Source: Palsa-459 sp963841965
GTDB taxonomy: Bacteria; Actinomycetota; Acidimicrobiia; Acidimicrobiales; RAAP-2
Assembly: GCA_963841965.1 (NCBI GenBank)
Contig: CAWJES010000007.1
Span: 119,383 to 183,382, forward strand
Direction of reading: 5' to 3'
DNA: 64,000 bases
Shown here: positions 9,003-16,571 of the stretch, piece by piece
How the letters are laid out: each line of letters opens with the position of its first letter
How positions within the stretch are numbered: position 1 is the first letter of the stretch
Notes under the pieces: generated by a model
What the model was told of the DNA's origin: nothing
The model's database searches: none
The model's input: the letters and a program-made list of their open reading frames with translations, nothing else
Translations under genes and position numbers: made by a program

Positions 9003-9621
9003 CGGCGGAACCGTTGAGCGTCGCGATCGCGGCGTCGATCCCGTTGGCAAGGACCTGCGCGACGGCATCGGCACCCGAGACGACCGACTCCTCGAGCAGC
9101 TGGCGGTCCGATCCTCCGGGACGAGACAGGACCCAGTCAGCGCCACGGTCCTTCGACGGGGGCTTGCCGATGCCGACTCGGAGCCGGGCGAAGTCGTTGC
9201 TCCCGAGCGCGCCGCTGATGGATCGCAGGCCGTTGTTCCCGGCGAGTCCGCCGCCCACCTTCAGTTGCAGCCGGCCGGGCGCCAGGTCGAGCTCGTCGTG
9301 GACGATGAGGAGCCGCCCGAGGTCCTCGAAGCCGGCACGCCGCAGCAGCGGCACGACCGCCGCCCCGGACTCGTTCATGTAGGTCATCGGCACCGCCAGC
9401 AGGACGCGCGACCCGCTCGTCGACGTCTCGGCGAACCGGGCTCGCATGCGGGGATCGGGCTTCAGCTTGACCCCGAGCCGGTCTGCGAGCTCGCTGACGA
9501 TTGCCCCGCCGATGTTGTGGCGCGTGCCCTCGTACTCCACCCCGGGGTTCGCGAGGCCGACGACGACCCAATCCGCCGGAGTCCCCCTTCGGGCGGCGCC
9601 GTCGGTGCGACGGCGGAACAC
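8995..9621 (-). CDS. pth: peptidyl-tRNA hydrolase
   Basis: A 208-residue Pth that frees peptides from prematurely released peptidyl-tRNA. Landmarks: VGLANPGVEYEGTRHNIG, with the catalytic His in TRHN and the Asn in ANPG, MTYMNESGAAV with the substrate-binding Asn, and VHDELDLAPGRLQLKVGGGLAGNNGLRS with the active-site Asp. The N-terminus carries about 15 extra basic residues (FRRRTDGAARRGTPAD), so a downstream start is possible. It lies 3 bp after rplY, the classical rplY-pth pairing, and overlaps mfd. Confidence 0.95.
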   Translation of the reverse strand: MFRRRTDGAARRGTPADWVVVGLANPGVEYEGTRHNIGGAIVSELADRLGVKLKPDPRMRARFAETSTSGSRVLLAVPMTYMNESGAAVVPLLRRAGFEDLGRLLIVHDELDLAPGRLQLKVGGGLAGNNGLRSISGALGSNDFARLRVGIGKPPSKDRGADWVLSRPGGSDRQLLEESVVSGADAVAQVLANGIDAAIATLNGSAGA

Positions 9622-9624
9622 CCG

Positions 9625-10236
9625 CTACGACTCTTCGGTCGGCGGTGCTGCCTCTTCCTCGGTGGCGGCTGCCTTCGTCGTCCGGCCAGGGTGCGTGCCG
9701 ACGATGATCGTCGTCGGGTCCTGCGTCGCCTCGACGCCGTCGGGAAGGACGAGGTCGCTGATCCTGATGGCGTTGCCGGTCGTGAGCTCGGAGATGTCCA
9801 CGGTGACCGCGTTGGGGATGAGGCTCGGCTGCGCCTTGATCTGGAGGCTGAACAGCTGCTGGTCGACCTCCCAGTCGTTGTGGCGCACGTCGACCGCATC
9901 GCCCACGACGTTCAGGGGAACCTCGACCTCGACGCCCTCGTCGCGGTTGACGACCTGGAAATCGACATGGTTGACGGTGCCGCGCACAGGGTGGCGCTGG
10001 ATCTCGCGGGCCAGCACCAGGTACTTCTGATCGCCGGCGGTGAGGTCGAGCAGGGTGTTCAGGCCCTGGTCGCCCGAGAGGGCCTGGCGGAAGTCGCGCG
10101 CGTTGACCGCGACCGCGATGGGATCGATGCCGTGGCCGTAGATGACCCCGGGGATCTTGCCGTCATTGCGCAGTCGGCGCGTGTCGCTCGAACCGGTCGT
10201 GCGACCGACCTCGGCGTCAAGGGTGATCTCGGGCAT
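9625..10236 (-). CDS. rplY: 50S ribosomal protein bL25 (CTC/TL5 long form)
   Basis: A 203-residue two-domain L25. The N-terminal 5S rRNA-binding domain (MPEITLDAEVGRTTGSSDTRRLRNDGKIPGVIYGHG is its opening region, positions 10129-10236) is followed by the TL5-type C-terminal beta domain (about residues 95-185) and an acidic Glu/Thr tail. The start is the ATG at 10236, with a GAGGAG Shine-Dalgarno 5 nt upstream. Its own promoter is probable (TAGACT at 10291-10296). It heads an rplY-pth-mfd transcript and couples ribosome structure with peptidyl-tRNA recycling. Confidence 0.95.
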   Translation of the reverse strand: MPEITLDAEVGRTTGSSDTRRLRNDGKIPGVIYGHGIDPIAVAVNARDFRQALSGDQGLNTLLDLTAGDQKYLVLAREIQRHPVRGTVNHVDFQVVNRDEGVEVEVPLNVVGDAVDVRHNDWEVDQQLFSLQIKAQPSLIPNAVTVDISELTTGNAIRISDLVLPDGVEATQDPTTIIVGTHPGRTTKAAATEEEAAPPTEES

Positions 10237-10290
10237 CGGGTCTCCTCAGGGGTGCTTCGCGCCCACAGCGACGGCGCGGGCAGGCGAACC

Positions 10291-10296
10291 AGTCTA
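10291..10296 (-). promoter_or_regulatory. -10 box upstream of rplY
   Basis: TAGACT on the minus strand, about 55 nt before the rplY ATG, gives a leader of roughly 48 nt that carries a good Shine-Dalgarno. The -35 region (CTGGAA, 17-bp spacer) is weak. Confidence 0.45.
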
Positions 10297-10339
10297 TCTC
10301 CTGGCCGGGGATCTTCCAGCCGGGCACGCCAATGGCCCC

Positions 10340-10376
10340 GCGATCGCCCCGCGAGCCCGGCGGCGACGGGGATCGC
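10340..10376 (-). terminator. candidate hairpin terminator after prs
   Basis: GCGATCGCCCCG (10340-10351) pairs with CGGGGATCGC (10367-10376) with one bulged base. It lies directly after the prs stop at 10383 and before the rplY promoter. There is no U tract, so it may be a weak or Rho-assisted terminator. Confidence 0.4.
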
Positions 10377-10382
10377 TGGCGA

Positions 10383-11390
10383 TCAGGCCAGGTTCTCGCC
10401 CCCGAAGATCTCGGAGACCGAGGTGTCCTCGAAGACCGCGTCGATGGCGTCGGCGAGCAGCCTCGAGACCGAGAGGACCTCGAGGCCGTCGAACTGGTGC
10501 TCGGCGGGGATGGGCAGGGTGTCGGTGACGACCACGCGGGAGATCGGCGAGGCCTTGAGCCGGTCGCTCGCCGGATCGGACAGCAGCGCGTGGGTCGACA
10601 GCGCCCAGATCTCGCTTGCCCCGTTGTCGACCAGCAGCTCCGCCGCGGCGCAGATCGTCCCTGCCGTGTCGATCATGTCGTCGATGAGGATGCAGTGGCG
10701 CCCGTCGACGTCTCCGACGACGTGGCGTGCCTCGACCGAGTTGGCGGAGTGCTTGGGCCGCGTCTTGTGCACGAGCGCGAGATCCGCACCGATGTGCTGG
10801 GCATAGCGCTCGGCGACCTTCACCCGCCCCGCGTCGGGCGTGACGACGACGATGTCGCTGGACGCCTGCTCGCGCAGGTACTGCTCAAGGACCGGCGCCG
10901 CAGTGAGGTGGTCGAACGGCACGTCAAAGAAGCCCTGGATCTGACCGGAGTGCAGGTCCACCGACATCACCCGGTCCGCCCCCGCCGCCTGCAGCATGTC
11001 GGCGACGAGCTTGGCGGTGATCGGTTCGCGCCCGGTGGACTTGCGGTCCTGGCGCGAGTAGCCGTAGTAGGGGCACACGGCCGTGATCCGCTTCGCCGAT
11101 GCGCGCTTCGCCGCATCGATCATGATCAGCTGCTCCATCAGCGTGTCGTTCACCGGTCCGCAGTGGGTCTGGAGGATGAAGACATCGGAGCCGCGGAGCG
11201 AGACCTCGAACCGGCAGTGAATCTCGCCGTTGGCGAACTCGCGCAGGTTCGGCTCGGAGAGCTCGACGCCCAGGTGCCCTGCGATCGAACGGGCCAGGTC
11301 GGGGTGGGCCCGTCCCGACACGAACTCGAGACGGCGCTTGGAGATCAGCTCCACGCGCCTGAGGCTACTCGCGGTGCCGGCGTCCTCCAT
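10383..11390 (-). CDS. prs: ribose-phosphate pyrophosphokinase (PRPP synthase)
   Basis: A 335-residue class I PRPP synthase, making phosphoribosyl pyrophosphate from ribose-5-phosphate and ATP for purine, pyrimidine, His and Trp synthesis. Seen: the FANGEIHCRFEVSLRGSDVF region, CPYYGYSRQDRK (ATP loop), SVDLHSGQIQGFFDVP, the flexible loop VVTPDAGRVKVAERYA, and the PRPP-binding motif CILIDDMIDTAGTI near residue 230. The start at 11390 lies 4 bp after the glmU stop. About ten extra N-terminal residues precede the family core, so a start closer to VELISKRRL is possible. The glmU-prs pair is a common operon. Confidence 0.96.
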   Translation of the reverse strand: MEDAGTASSLRRVELISKRRLEFVSGRAHPDLARSIAGHLGVELSEPNLREFANGEIHCRFEVSLRGSDVFILQTHCGPVNDTLMEQLIMIDAAKRASAKRITAVCPYYGYSRQDRKSTGREPITAKLVADMLQAAGADRVMSVDLHSGQIQGFFDVPFDHLTAAPVLEQYLREQASSDIVVVTPDAGRVKVAERYAQHIGADLALVHKTRPKHSANSVEARHVVGDVDGRHCILIDDMIDTAGTICAAAELLVDNGASEIWALSTHALLSDPASDRLKASPISRVVVTDTLPIPAEHQFDGLEVLSVSRLLADAIDAVFEDTSVSEIFGGENLA

Positions 11391-11394
11391 TTGG

Positions 11395-12480
11395 CTAAAT
11401 CCCGAGCGTCGAATGGGGCGCCACGACGGTACCGGACACGACGTCGGTGCCCGGGCCGAGGACGCTGAACGACCCGATCGTCACGTCGTCGCCGATCACG
11501 GCCCGCGTGGCATGCACCGTCCCGAGATTGGATCGCGCCCCGACGGTGACATCCACCAGCAGCGCGTTGGGTCCGACCTGGGTGCCCGCGTCGATGCGAC
11601 ACGATCCCTTGATGATCGTCCCGGGGAGGAGCGAGACGTCCTCGGCGAGCTCGACATCAGCGTCCACGTAGGTCGACGCGGGATCCCACATGGTCACGCC
11701 CCGGCGCATCCACTGCGCGTTGATCCTGCGCCGCAGCTCGGCCTCGGCGGCCGCGAGCTGGACGCGGTCGTTCACTCCCACCGCGGACGCCTGGTCGTCA
11801 GTCAGGAACGATCTCGTCACGTGACCGGTGTCGTAGAGGACCCTCGCGATGTCCGTCAGGTAGTACTCGGATTGCGAGTTGGTCCGGTCGACCCTGCGCA
11901 GCGCGGGGCCCAACAGGGCCATCTTCACCACGAAGATCGATGTATTGATCTCGTCGATGAGGCGCTCCTCGTCGGTCGCGTCGCGGTCCTCGACGATCCT
12001 CGAGACGGCGCCGTCCCTGCCGTGGACAACCCGCCCGTAGCCGGTGGGATCGTCGGCCCGGGCGGTGAGGACCGTCAGCGCGTTGCCCCCCTCGATGTGC
12101 GCGTCGACAAGCGCCGCGAGCGTGTCCGCCCGCAGCAGTGGCGCGTCACCGGGCAGGATCAGCACGTCGTCCTCGTCGTCGTCAGGGACGTCGAACGTCC
12201 CGAGCGCCACGCTGACGGCGTGGCCCGTGCCGAGCTGGACCGGCTGCTCAACGAACTCGATCGCGAGTCCCGCGGGCGAGCGCTCGGTGAGCGACTTGAC
12301 CACCCAGGCGGCTTCGTGACCCACGACGACGACGACGCGGTCGACCTTGAGACCGCTCACGGCGTCGATGACGTGAAGAACCATGGGGCGCCCGCACAGG
12401 TGGTGCAAGGGCTTGGGGCGCTGGGAGCGCATGCGCGTGCCCTCCCCTGCTGCAAGCACGATCGCGCTCAATCCGGCCAT
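11395..12480 (-). CDS. glmU: GlmU-type UDP-N-acetylglucosamine pyrophosphorylase with truncated acetyltransferase domain
   Basis: A 361-residue protein. The N-terminal uridylyltransferase domain is complete: LAAGEGTRMRSQRPKPLHHL, QLGTGHAV, LPGDAPLLRADTL, GYGRVVHGRDG and EINTSIFVV. The C-terminal left-handed beta-helix (about residues 250-361) ends after a few hexapeptide turns at VVSGTVVAPHSTLGI. Family members of 450-480 residues continue into the acetyl-CoA and glucosamine-1-phosphate site; that region is absent and prs begins 5 bp downstream, so nothing was lost by a nearby stop. It probably makes UDP-GlcNAc from GlcNAc-1-P; glucosamine-1-phosphate acetylation would need another protein. 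It is divergent from the hydrolase gene across 40 bp. Confidence 0.9.
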   Translation of the reverse strand: MAGLSAIVLAAGEGTRMRSQRPKPLHHLCGRPMVLHVIDAVSGLKVDRVVVVVGHEAAWVVKSLTERSPAGLAIEFVEQPVQLGTGHAVSVALGTFDVPDDDEDDVLILPGDAPLLRADTLAALVDAHIEGGNALTVLTARADDPTGYGRVVHGRDGAVSRIVEDRDATDEERLIDEINTSIFVVKMALLGPALRRVDRTNSQSEYYLTDIARVLYDTGHVTRSFLTDDQASAVGVNDRVQLAAAEAELRRRINAQWMRRGVTMWDPASTYVDADVELAEDVSLLPGTIIKGSCRIDAGTQVGPNALLVDVTVGARSNLGTVHATRAVIGDDVTIGSFSVLGPGTDVVSGTVVAPHSTLGI

Positions 12481-12508
12481 ACCCCTTCTCTAGCAGGGTC
12501 CGGAGCCC

Positions 12509-12514
12509 TAGCCT
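12509..12514 (+). promoter_or_regulatory. -10 box, leaderless promoter of the hydrolase gene
   Basis: TAGCCT is followed by 6 nt and the GTG start at 12521. This supports GTG as the true start although no ribosome-binding site exists. Confidence 0.55.
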
Positions 12515-12520
12515 CCGCTT

Positions 12521-13417
12521 GTGCCCCGGATTGAATATGAAGAGTTCGCGATGCTCCGCGAGAACGCCCAGGAATGGGCGATCCCGTTCCAGCGGCAGCC
12601 GGAAGTGGAGCGGCTCACCGTCGCGGTGGCCCCGGGCCGGCACCTGAGCGCGCTGCGCTGGGGAACGACCGCGCCTCGGGCGGTCCTCCTGCATGGAGGC
12701 GCGCAGAACGCCCACACCTATGACACGGTCGCACTGGCGCTCGGCTTGCCGATCATCGCGTTCGACCTGCCCGGGCACGGCCACTCGGACGTGGCCCCGG
12801 GCGGATCCACCGATGTCGAGGGCCACGCGCGCGACGTCTGCGCCGCCCTCGGGGCACTTGGGATCGCGCACATCCCGGTCATCGGCATGTCGCTCGGCGG
12901 GCTCGTCGCGCTCGTTGTGTCAGCGCGGACTCCGGCCGTCGCCTCGAAGGTGGCCCTGATCGACGTCACGCCGGGAGTGAACGCCGAGAAGGGCGAGCAC
13001 ATCAGGCAGTTCGTCAATGGTCCGAGGGCGTTCAGCGACTTCGACGAGATCCTCGCGCGCGCCATCGAGCACAACCCCACGAGATCGGTCAGCTCGCTTC
13101 GTCGCGGTGTGCTCCACAATGCGGTGCAGCTGGACGACGGGACATGGGTCTGGCGCCACCAGCGCCACGAACAGCCCCCCGTCCCGGCAGCCTTCGATGC
13201 AGGGGCGCTCTGGGACGACGTCTCAAGCGTCGCGGTCCCGCTGCTCCTCGTGCGGGGGATGGCGGCAGGGTCGGTCGTCGACGACGAGGACGAGGCCGAG
13301 CTGCGGAGGCGGTGCCCGGACGCCACCGTCATCCACGTGGAGGGTGCGGGGCACTCCGTGCAGGGCGACCAACCGCTGATCCTGGCCGAGGTGCTTGCCC
13401 GGTTCCTCGATTCCTAG
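12521..13417 (+). CDS. alpha/beta-fold hydrolase
   Basis: A 298-residue alpha/beta hydrolase with no signal peptide. Seen: the oxyanion strand VLLHGGAQNAHTYD (near residue 55), FDLPGHGHSD, the nucleophile elbow GMSLGG with Ser124, a probable catalytic acid in the VVDDEDE segment (about 252-257) and His278 in EGAGHSVQGD. Substrate is unknown; the family includes esterases, C-C hydrolases and haloperoxidase-like enzymes. It is transcribed divergently from glmU and ends directly at the 3' end of tRNA-Gln on the opposite strand. Confidence 0.85.
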   Translation: MPRIEYEEFAMLRENAQEWAIPFQRQPEVERLTVAVAPGRHLSALRWGTTAPRAVLLHGGAQNAHTYDTVALALGLPIIAFDLPGHGHSDVAPGGSTDVEGHARDVCAALGALGIAHIPVIGMSLGGLVALVVSARTPAVASKVALIDVTPGVNAEKGEHIRQFVNGPRAFSDFDEILARAIEHNPTRSVSSLRRGVLHNAVQLDDGTWVWRHQRHEQPPVPAAFDAGALWDDVSSVAVPLLLVRGMAAGSVVDDEDEAELRRRCPDATVIHVEGAGHSVQGDQPLILAEVLARFLDS

Positions 13418-13490
13418 CTGGCGGGGGAGGGCTCGAACCTCCAACCTACGGATCCAAAGTCCGTCGTTCTGCCGATTGAACTACCCGCCA
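13418..13490 (-). tRNA. tRNA-Gln (anticodon TTG)
   Basis: A 73-nt cloverleaf on the minus strand. The acceptor TGGCGGG pairs with CCCGCCA, the anticodon stem ACGGA/TCCGT encloses loop CTTTGGA (anticodon TTG), and the T-arm carries GGTTCGAGC. The discriminator is G and CCA is not encoded. It starts one base after the stop of the convergent hydrolase gene. Confidence 0.95.
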
Positions 13491-13624
13491 TCGACCACCG
13501 CGCGCGCCCGCGCTGCCACCGAGCAACCGTAACGCGCCTGCCTTGCGCACAGCCCCGGGGCCATTCTTCCGGGCCTCTTAGCCCGCCCTCGCCAGCGGCT
13601 TAGGCGGTGGCGCGACGATGGATC

Positions 13625-13972
13625 ATGCACACAAAGCGAGCCGTGGATACCGACGCACGAACGACGACGCTCTCCCCCGCGCACCGCGACGTCGCGGTGC
13701 GTCGGGTCCACGCGGTGACCGCCGTGGCGGGCGTGCTCGCCCTCGGTGCCGCTGCCGGGCTCGGCGGACTGTTCGCCGGCTCCCCGAAGTCCGTCGCAGC
13801 CGTCGCGTCGGGGTCAGGTGCGACTTCCTCCCCCTCGGTCCTGACCCCGACGCAGACAAGCTCCGGCTCCTCTTCGACCGCAACATCGAGCTCGTCGTCG
13901 AGCACGTCGTCGGGCACGACAGTGCCGACCTCGTCGTCATCGTCACCCGTCGTGACTTCCGGAGGGTCGTGA
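13625..13972 (+). CDS. small single-pass membrane protein with Ser/Thr-rich tail ending in SGGS
   Basis: About 115 residues from the ATG at 13625 (a GTG at 13607 would add six). Order: a basic N-terminus with SPAHRDVAVRRV, one transmembrane helix (VTAVAGVLALGAAAGLGGLF, about residues 28-48), a Ser/Thr-rich low-complexity tail, and the terminal motif PVVTSGGS. The protein at 16131 has the same architecture and ends PVVSTGGS, so the two are paralogues. No database family is recognised. The tail would be extracytoplasmic if topology follows the positive-inside rule. Lying before a two-component system and the ApbE operon suggests a role in the same redox system. A TAGGCG sequence at 13601-13606 may be its -10. 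Confidence 0.7.
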   Translation: MHTKRAVDTDARTTTLSPAHRDVAVRRVHAVTAVAGVLALGAAAGLGGLFAGSPKSVAAVASGSGATSSPSVLTPTQTSSGSSSTATSSSSSSTSSGTTVPTSSSSSPVVTSGGS

Positions 13973-14007
13973 ATGGCCTCGTCAACCGCCGGTTCGGACG
14001 CGCTCAG

Positions 14008-14013
14008 TAGGCT
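14008..14013 (+). promoter_or_regulatory. -10 box of the two-component operon
   Basis: TAGGCT lies 7 nt before an ATG at 14021 that opens an 8-codon reading frame ending on the regulator start. It implies a leaderless transcript for the two-component operon. Confidence 0.55.
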
Positions 14014-14020
14014 CGCATCC

Positions 14021-14044
14021 ATGACCCGGGCCAAGAAGCCGTGA
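14021..14044 (+). CDS. 7-residue leader peptide MTRAKKP coupled to the response regulator
   Basis: ATG, five sense codons after it, CCG and TGA encode MTRAKKP. The TGA at 14042-14044 overlaps the regulator GTG at 14041 (GTGA). The ATG is 7 nt after a TAGGCT box, so a leaderless ribosome could load here and reinitiate on the regulator, which lacks a clear Shine-Dalgarno. The alternative is that the ATG is only a transcription-start-proximal codon with no function. Confidence 0.4.
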   Translation: MTRAKKP

Positions 14045-14718
14045 AGATCCTCATCGTCGAGGACGATGCGGCCGTCCGCAACTCGCTTGCGCGAGCCCTC
14101 CGCCTCGAGGGCTACGAGCCCGAGCTCCACGAAGAGGGGATGTCGGCCATCAAGTCGCTCCAGCTCGCAGCCCCCGACGCGATCATCCTCGACCTCCAGC
14201 TGCCCGACGTCGACGGGGTCGAGATCTGCCGTCGCGTGCGCGCCACGGGCGACATGACGCCGGTCCTCATGGTCACTGCGCGCGACGCCGTCGACGACAG
14301 GGTCGCGGGCCTCGACGCCGGGGCGGACGACTACCTCGTCAAGCCATTCGACCTGGCCGAGCTGTTCGCGAGGCTGCGGGCCCTGCTCCGGCGCCGCGGC
14401 CCACTCGAGGGCGAGGGCGACATCCTCCGATTCGAGGACCTCTCGCTGGACCTCTCCACCCGCGATGCGAAGCGGGGCGACCGCGAGTTCACGCTGACCC
14501 GCGTCGAGTTCGACCTCCTCGAGCTCTTCCTGCGCCATCCGCGCCAGGTGCTCACCCGCGAGCTGATCCTCGACCGGGTCTGGGGCTACGACTTCGACAC
14601 GGGCACCAACTCGCTCGCCGTCTACGTGGGGTATCTGCGCCGCAAGCTCGAGGAGGAGGGCGAGCCGCGGCTGCTGCAGACCGTCCGGGGCGTTGGCTAC
14701 GTCCTCAAAGAGACGTGA
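14041..14718 (+). CDS. OmpR/PhoB-family response regulator
   Basis: A 225-residue regulator with an N-terminal receiver domain: acidic pair in VEDDAAVRN, phosphoacceptor Asp51 in IILDLQLPDVDG, Thr in MVTARDAVDD, Lys101 in DDYLVKPFD. The C-terminal winged helix is of OmpR type: FTLTRVEFDLLELFLRHP, ILDRVWGYDFDTGTN, VYVGYLRRKLEE and TVRGVGYVLKE. It resembles actinobacterial MprA/TcrA-type regulators. GTG is chosen because the receiver fold begins immediately and the downstream kinase overlaps by 4 bp. It probably controls the flanking membrane-redox genes, an inference from position only. Confidence 0.95.
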   Translation: MKILIVEDDAAVRNSLARALRLEGYEPELHEEGMSAIKSLQLAAPDAIILDLQLPDVDGVEICRRVRATGDMTPVLMVTARDAVDDRVAGLDAGADDYLVKPFDLAELFARLRALLRRRGPLEGEGDILRFEDLSLDLSTRDAKRGDREFTLTRVEFDLLELFLRHPRQVLTRELILDRVWGYDFDTGTNSLAVYVGYLRRKLEEEGEPRLLQTVRGVGYVLKET

Positions 14719-16061
14719 CCTTCAGAACGAGGGTGGCCGCTGCGGCCGCCGTCGTCGTCGCCATCGCCGTGATCCTGGCGTGCGGTGTCGCGTACAAAGG
14801 TGCCCGAGACGCGCTGCTGGGGTCGGCTGACTCAACCCTGACGTTCGCGCACTCCCAGATCTACGGCCCCCAGGGCGTCGTCGACCTCGACAGCGCCCCG
14901 GGCGTCTCGGTGCAGCTCGTCGATCCGAGCGGGGCGTCGATCACCGAGGACGGCCCGCAGCTGCCGGCGGACCAGACCGTCAAGGACGTCGCCAGCGGGA
15001 AGGCCCCCGCCCAGTTCCGAACGGTCACGGACGGGGGCGCGACCGTGCGCGAGTACCTCAGTCAGCTGCCTGCGGGCACCGTCGTTCAGGAGATCGGCGT
15101 CCTCGCGACCCCGGCGGCCCTCGTCCTGTCCGAGGACATCCAGGGGATCCAGAACGAGCTGGAGTCGCTCGGCTTCAAGCTGGCCCTCCTCGCACTCTTC
15201 GGCGTGCTCATCGCCGGGCTCTTCGGCTGGCTCGCCGCGCGAGCGGCGCTCGTCCCGCTCGAGGAGATGACGAGGGACATCGAGGAGATCGCGGCATCGC
15301 TGGACGTCTCGGTCCGCGTGACCGAGGGATCCGACGACGAGCTGGGCAGGCTCCGCAGGGCCTTCAACGAGCTGCTCGAGGAGGTCGAGCTCTCCCAGGA
15401 CTCCCAGCGCCAGCTCATCCTGGACGCGAGCCACGAGCTGCGGACCCCGCTCACGAGTCTGCGTGCGAACGCCCAGGTCCTCGGACGACTCGACGAGCTC
15501 GAGACCGGCGATGTCACCCAGCTGTCCGACGACATGGTCACCCAGGTCGACGAGCTGACGCGCCTCGTCGGGGACCTCACCGAGCTGACGCGCGGGGAGC
15601 ACTCGGTCGAAGAGGCGACCAGCATCGAGCTCGACGACCTCGTGGGGGACCTGAGCGAGGTGTTCGCGGTGCACGCCCGGACGAAGCAGATCACGTTCGA
15701 TGTCTCGCTCGAGCCGTGCAGGGTGTTCGGCAAACGTGACCGGCTGGTGCGAGCGATCGGGAACCTTCTCGACAACGCCATCAAGTTCAGCCCGCCGGGC
15801 GGGAGCGTGCTCGTCTCGTGCGCCGACTGCACGGTCACCGTGGAGGACAGCGGGCCCGGGGTGGCCGAGTCCGACCGGACCCACGTCTTCGACCGGTTCT
15901 ACCGGTCGCCCAAGGCGCGGGGCCTCCCGGGGTCCGGGCTGGGCCTGGCGATCGTGGCACAGGTCGTCGCCGAGGCGGGCGGCACGATCCGCGTCGAGCG
16001 GAGCGGGGCGCTGGGCGGGGCCAAGATGGTGCTCAGCCTCCCGGTCACCGCGAGGACATGA
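14715..16061 (+). CDS. membrane sensor histidine kinase
   Basis: A 448-residue kinase paired with the preceding regulator (GTGA overlap). Transmembrane helices lie at about 8-27 and 154-176, enclosing an extracytoplasmic sensor domain of about 125 residues with no recognised ligand motif. A HAMP domain follows, then the H box LDASHELRTPLTSLR with His240, the N box RAIGNLLDNAIKFSP, the G1 box VEDSGPGVAE, the F box HVFDRFYRSP and the G2 box GSGLGLAIVAQVV. It should autophosphorylate at His240 and transfer phosphate to Asp51 of the regulator. The signal is unknown. Confidence 0.94.
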   Translation: MTFRTRVAAAAAVVVAIAVILACGVAYKGARDALLGSADSTLTFAHSQIYGPQGVVDLDSAPGVSVQLVDPSGASITEDGPQLPADQTVKDVASGKAPAQFRTVTDGGATVREYLSQLPAGTVVQEIGVLATPAALVLSEDIQGIQNELESLGFKLALLALFGVLIAGLFGWLAARAALVPLEEMTRDIEEIAASLDVSVRVTEGSDDELGRLRRAFNELLEEVELSQDSQRQLILDASHELRTPLTSLRANAQVLGRLDELETGDVTQLSDDMVTQVDELTRLVGDLTELTRGEHSVEEATSIELDDLVGDLSEVFAVHARTKQITFDVSLEPCRVFGKRDRLVRAIGNLLDNAIKFSPPGGSVLVSCADCTVTVEDSGPGVAESDRTHVFDRFYRSPKARGLPGSGLGLAIVAQVVAEAGGTIRVERSGALGGAKMVLSLPVTART

Positions 16062-16130
16062 TCGGTTCTGATTCGTTTCTTAGGGTGAGCACGGTGCCCC
16101 TTTAACCGCCACCTCCAAGATGGGGGCGAA

Positions 16131-16571
16131 ATGGAGCCCCGAGATCGCAACCAGCCCGCAATGAGCCCTCCGAGGCGGCTCCGCCACAGCGACACCCACC
16201 GCCGCGACCGAGCCAACAATCGAGTCCGCCGCACTACCCAGGTGAGTGTCGCAGCGGCGGCGGTCGCAACGGGGGCGTTGGTCGGGATGATTGCGCATGA
16301 CACGGTCGCAGCGAAGGTCCTCCCAGCCTCCCCTGCTGGGTCTGGCACAGGTTCGCAGGCGAGCGCGGGCACCTCGGCTGGCCTGGCTGCGGGGAACACC
16401 CCAACCCCCGCGGCCAGCCAGCCGCCCTCGACAACGACGACCACCCAGGCGCCGTCGGTCTCCCCATCACAGGACACCGCCCCCACGACCACCGTCGTGC
16501 CGCCGACCACGACGTTCGTGCCGTCGACGCCGATCTACTCGCCGCCCGTCGTCTCGACCGGGGGATCGTGA
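16131..16571 (+). CDS. small single-pass membrane protein with Thr/Pro-rich tail ending in TGGS
   Basis: 146 residues: a strongly basic N-terminus (HSDTHRRDRANNRVRR), one transmembrane helix (TQVSVAAAAVATGALVGMIA, about 36-55), then a Pro/Thr/Ser-rich linker and the exact C-terminus PPVVSTGGS. It is a paralogue of the SGGS protein at 13625. The stop overlaps the ApbE start (TGATG), which ties it to a flavin transferase. The (S/T)GGS end recalls the (S/T)GA(S/T) sites that ApbE flavinylates, so it may be a covalent FMN carrier. That is a hypothesis: no FMN_bind domain is present. An alternative is a structural or cell-wall-spanning anchor. Confidence 0.75.
   Translation: MEPRDRNQPAMSPPRRLRHSDTHRRDRANNRVRRTTQVSVAAAAVATGALVGMIAHDTVAAKVLPASPAGSGTGSQASAGTSAGLAAGNTPTPAASQPPSTTTTTQAPSVSPSQDTAPTTTVVPPTTTFVPSTPIYSPPVVSTGGS

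Noticed and set aside
6474..9017. 847-codon plus-strand open frame opposite mfd
   Set aside because: No recognisable motifs, and mfd on the other strand is complete with all helicase motifs.
9003..9146. Upstream extension of mfd to an ATG at 9146
   Set aside because: The extra 48 residues are low complexity and lie entirely inside pth; the GTG at 9002 fits family length and coupling.
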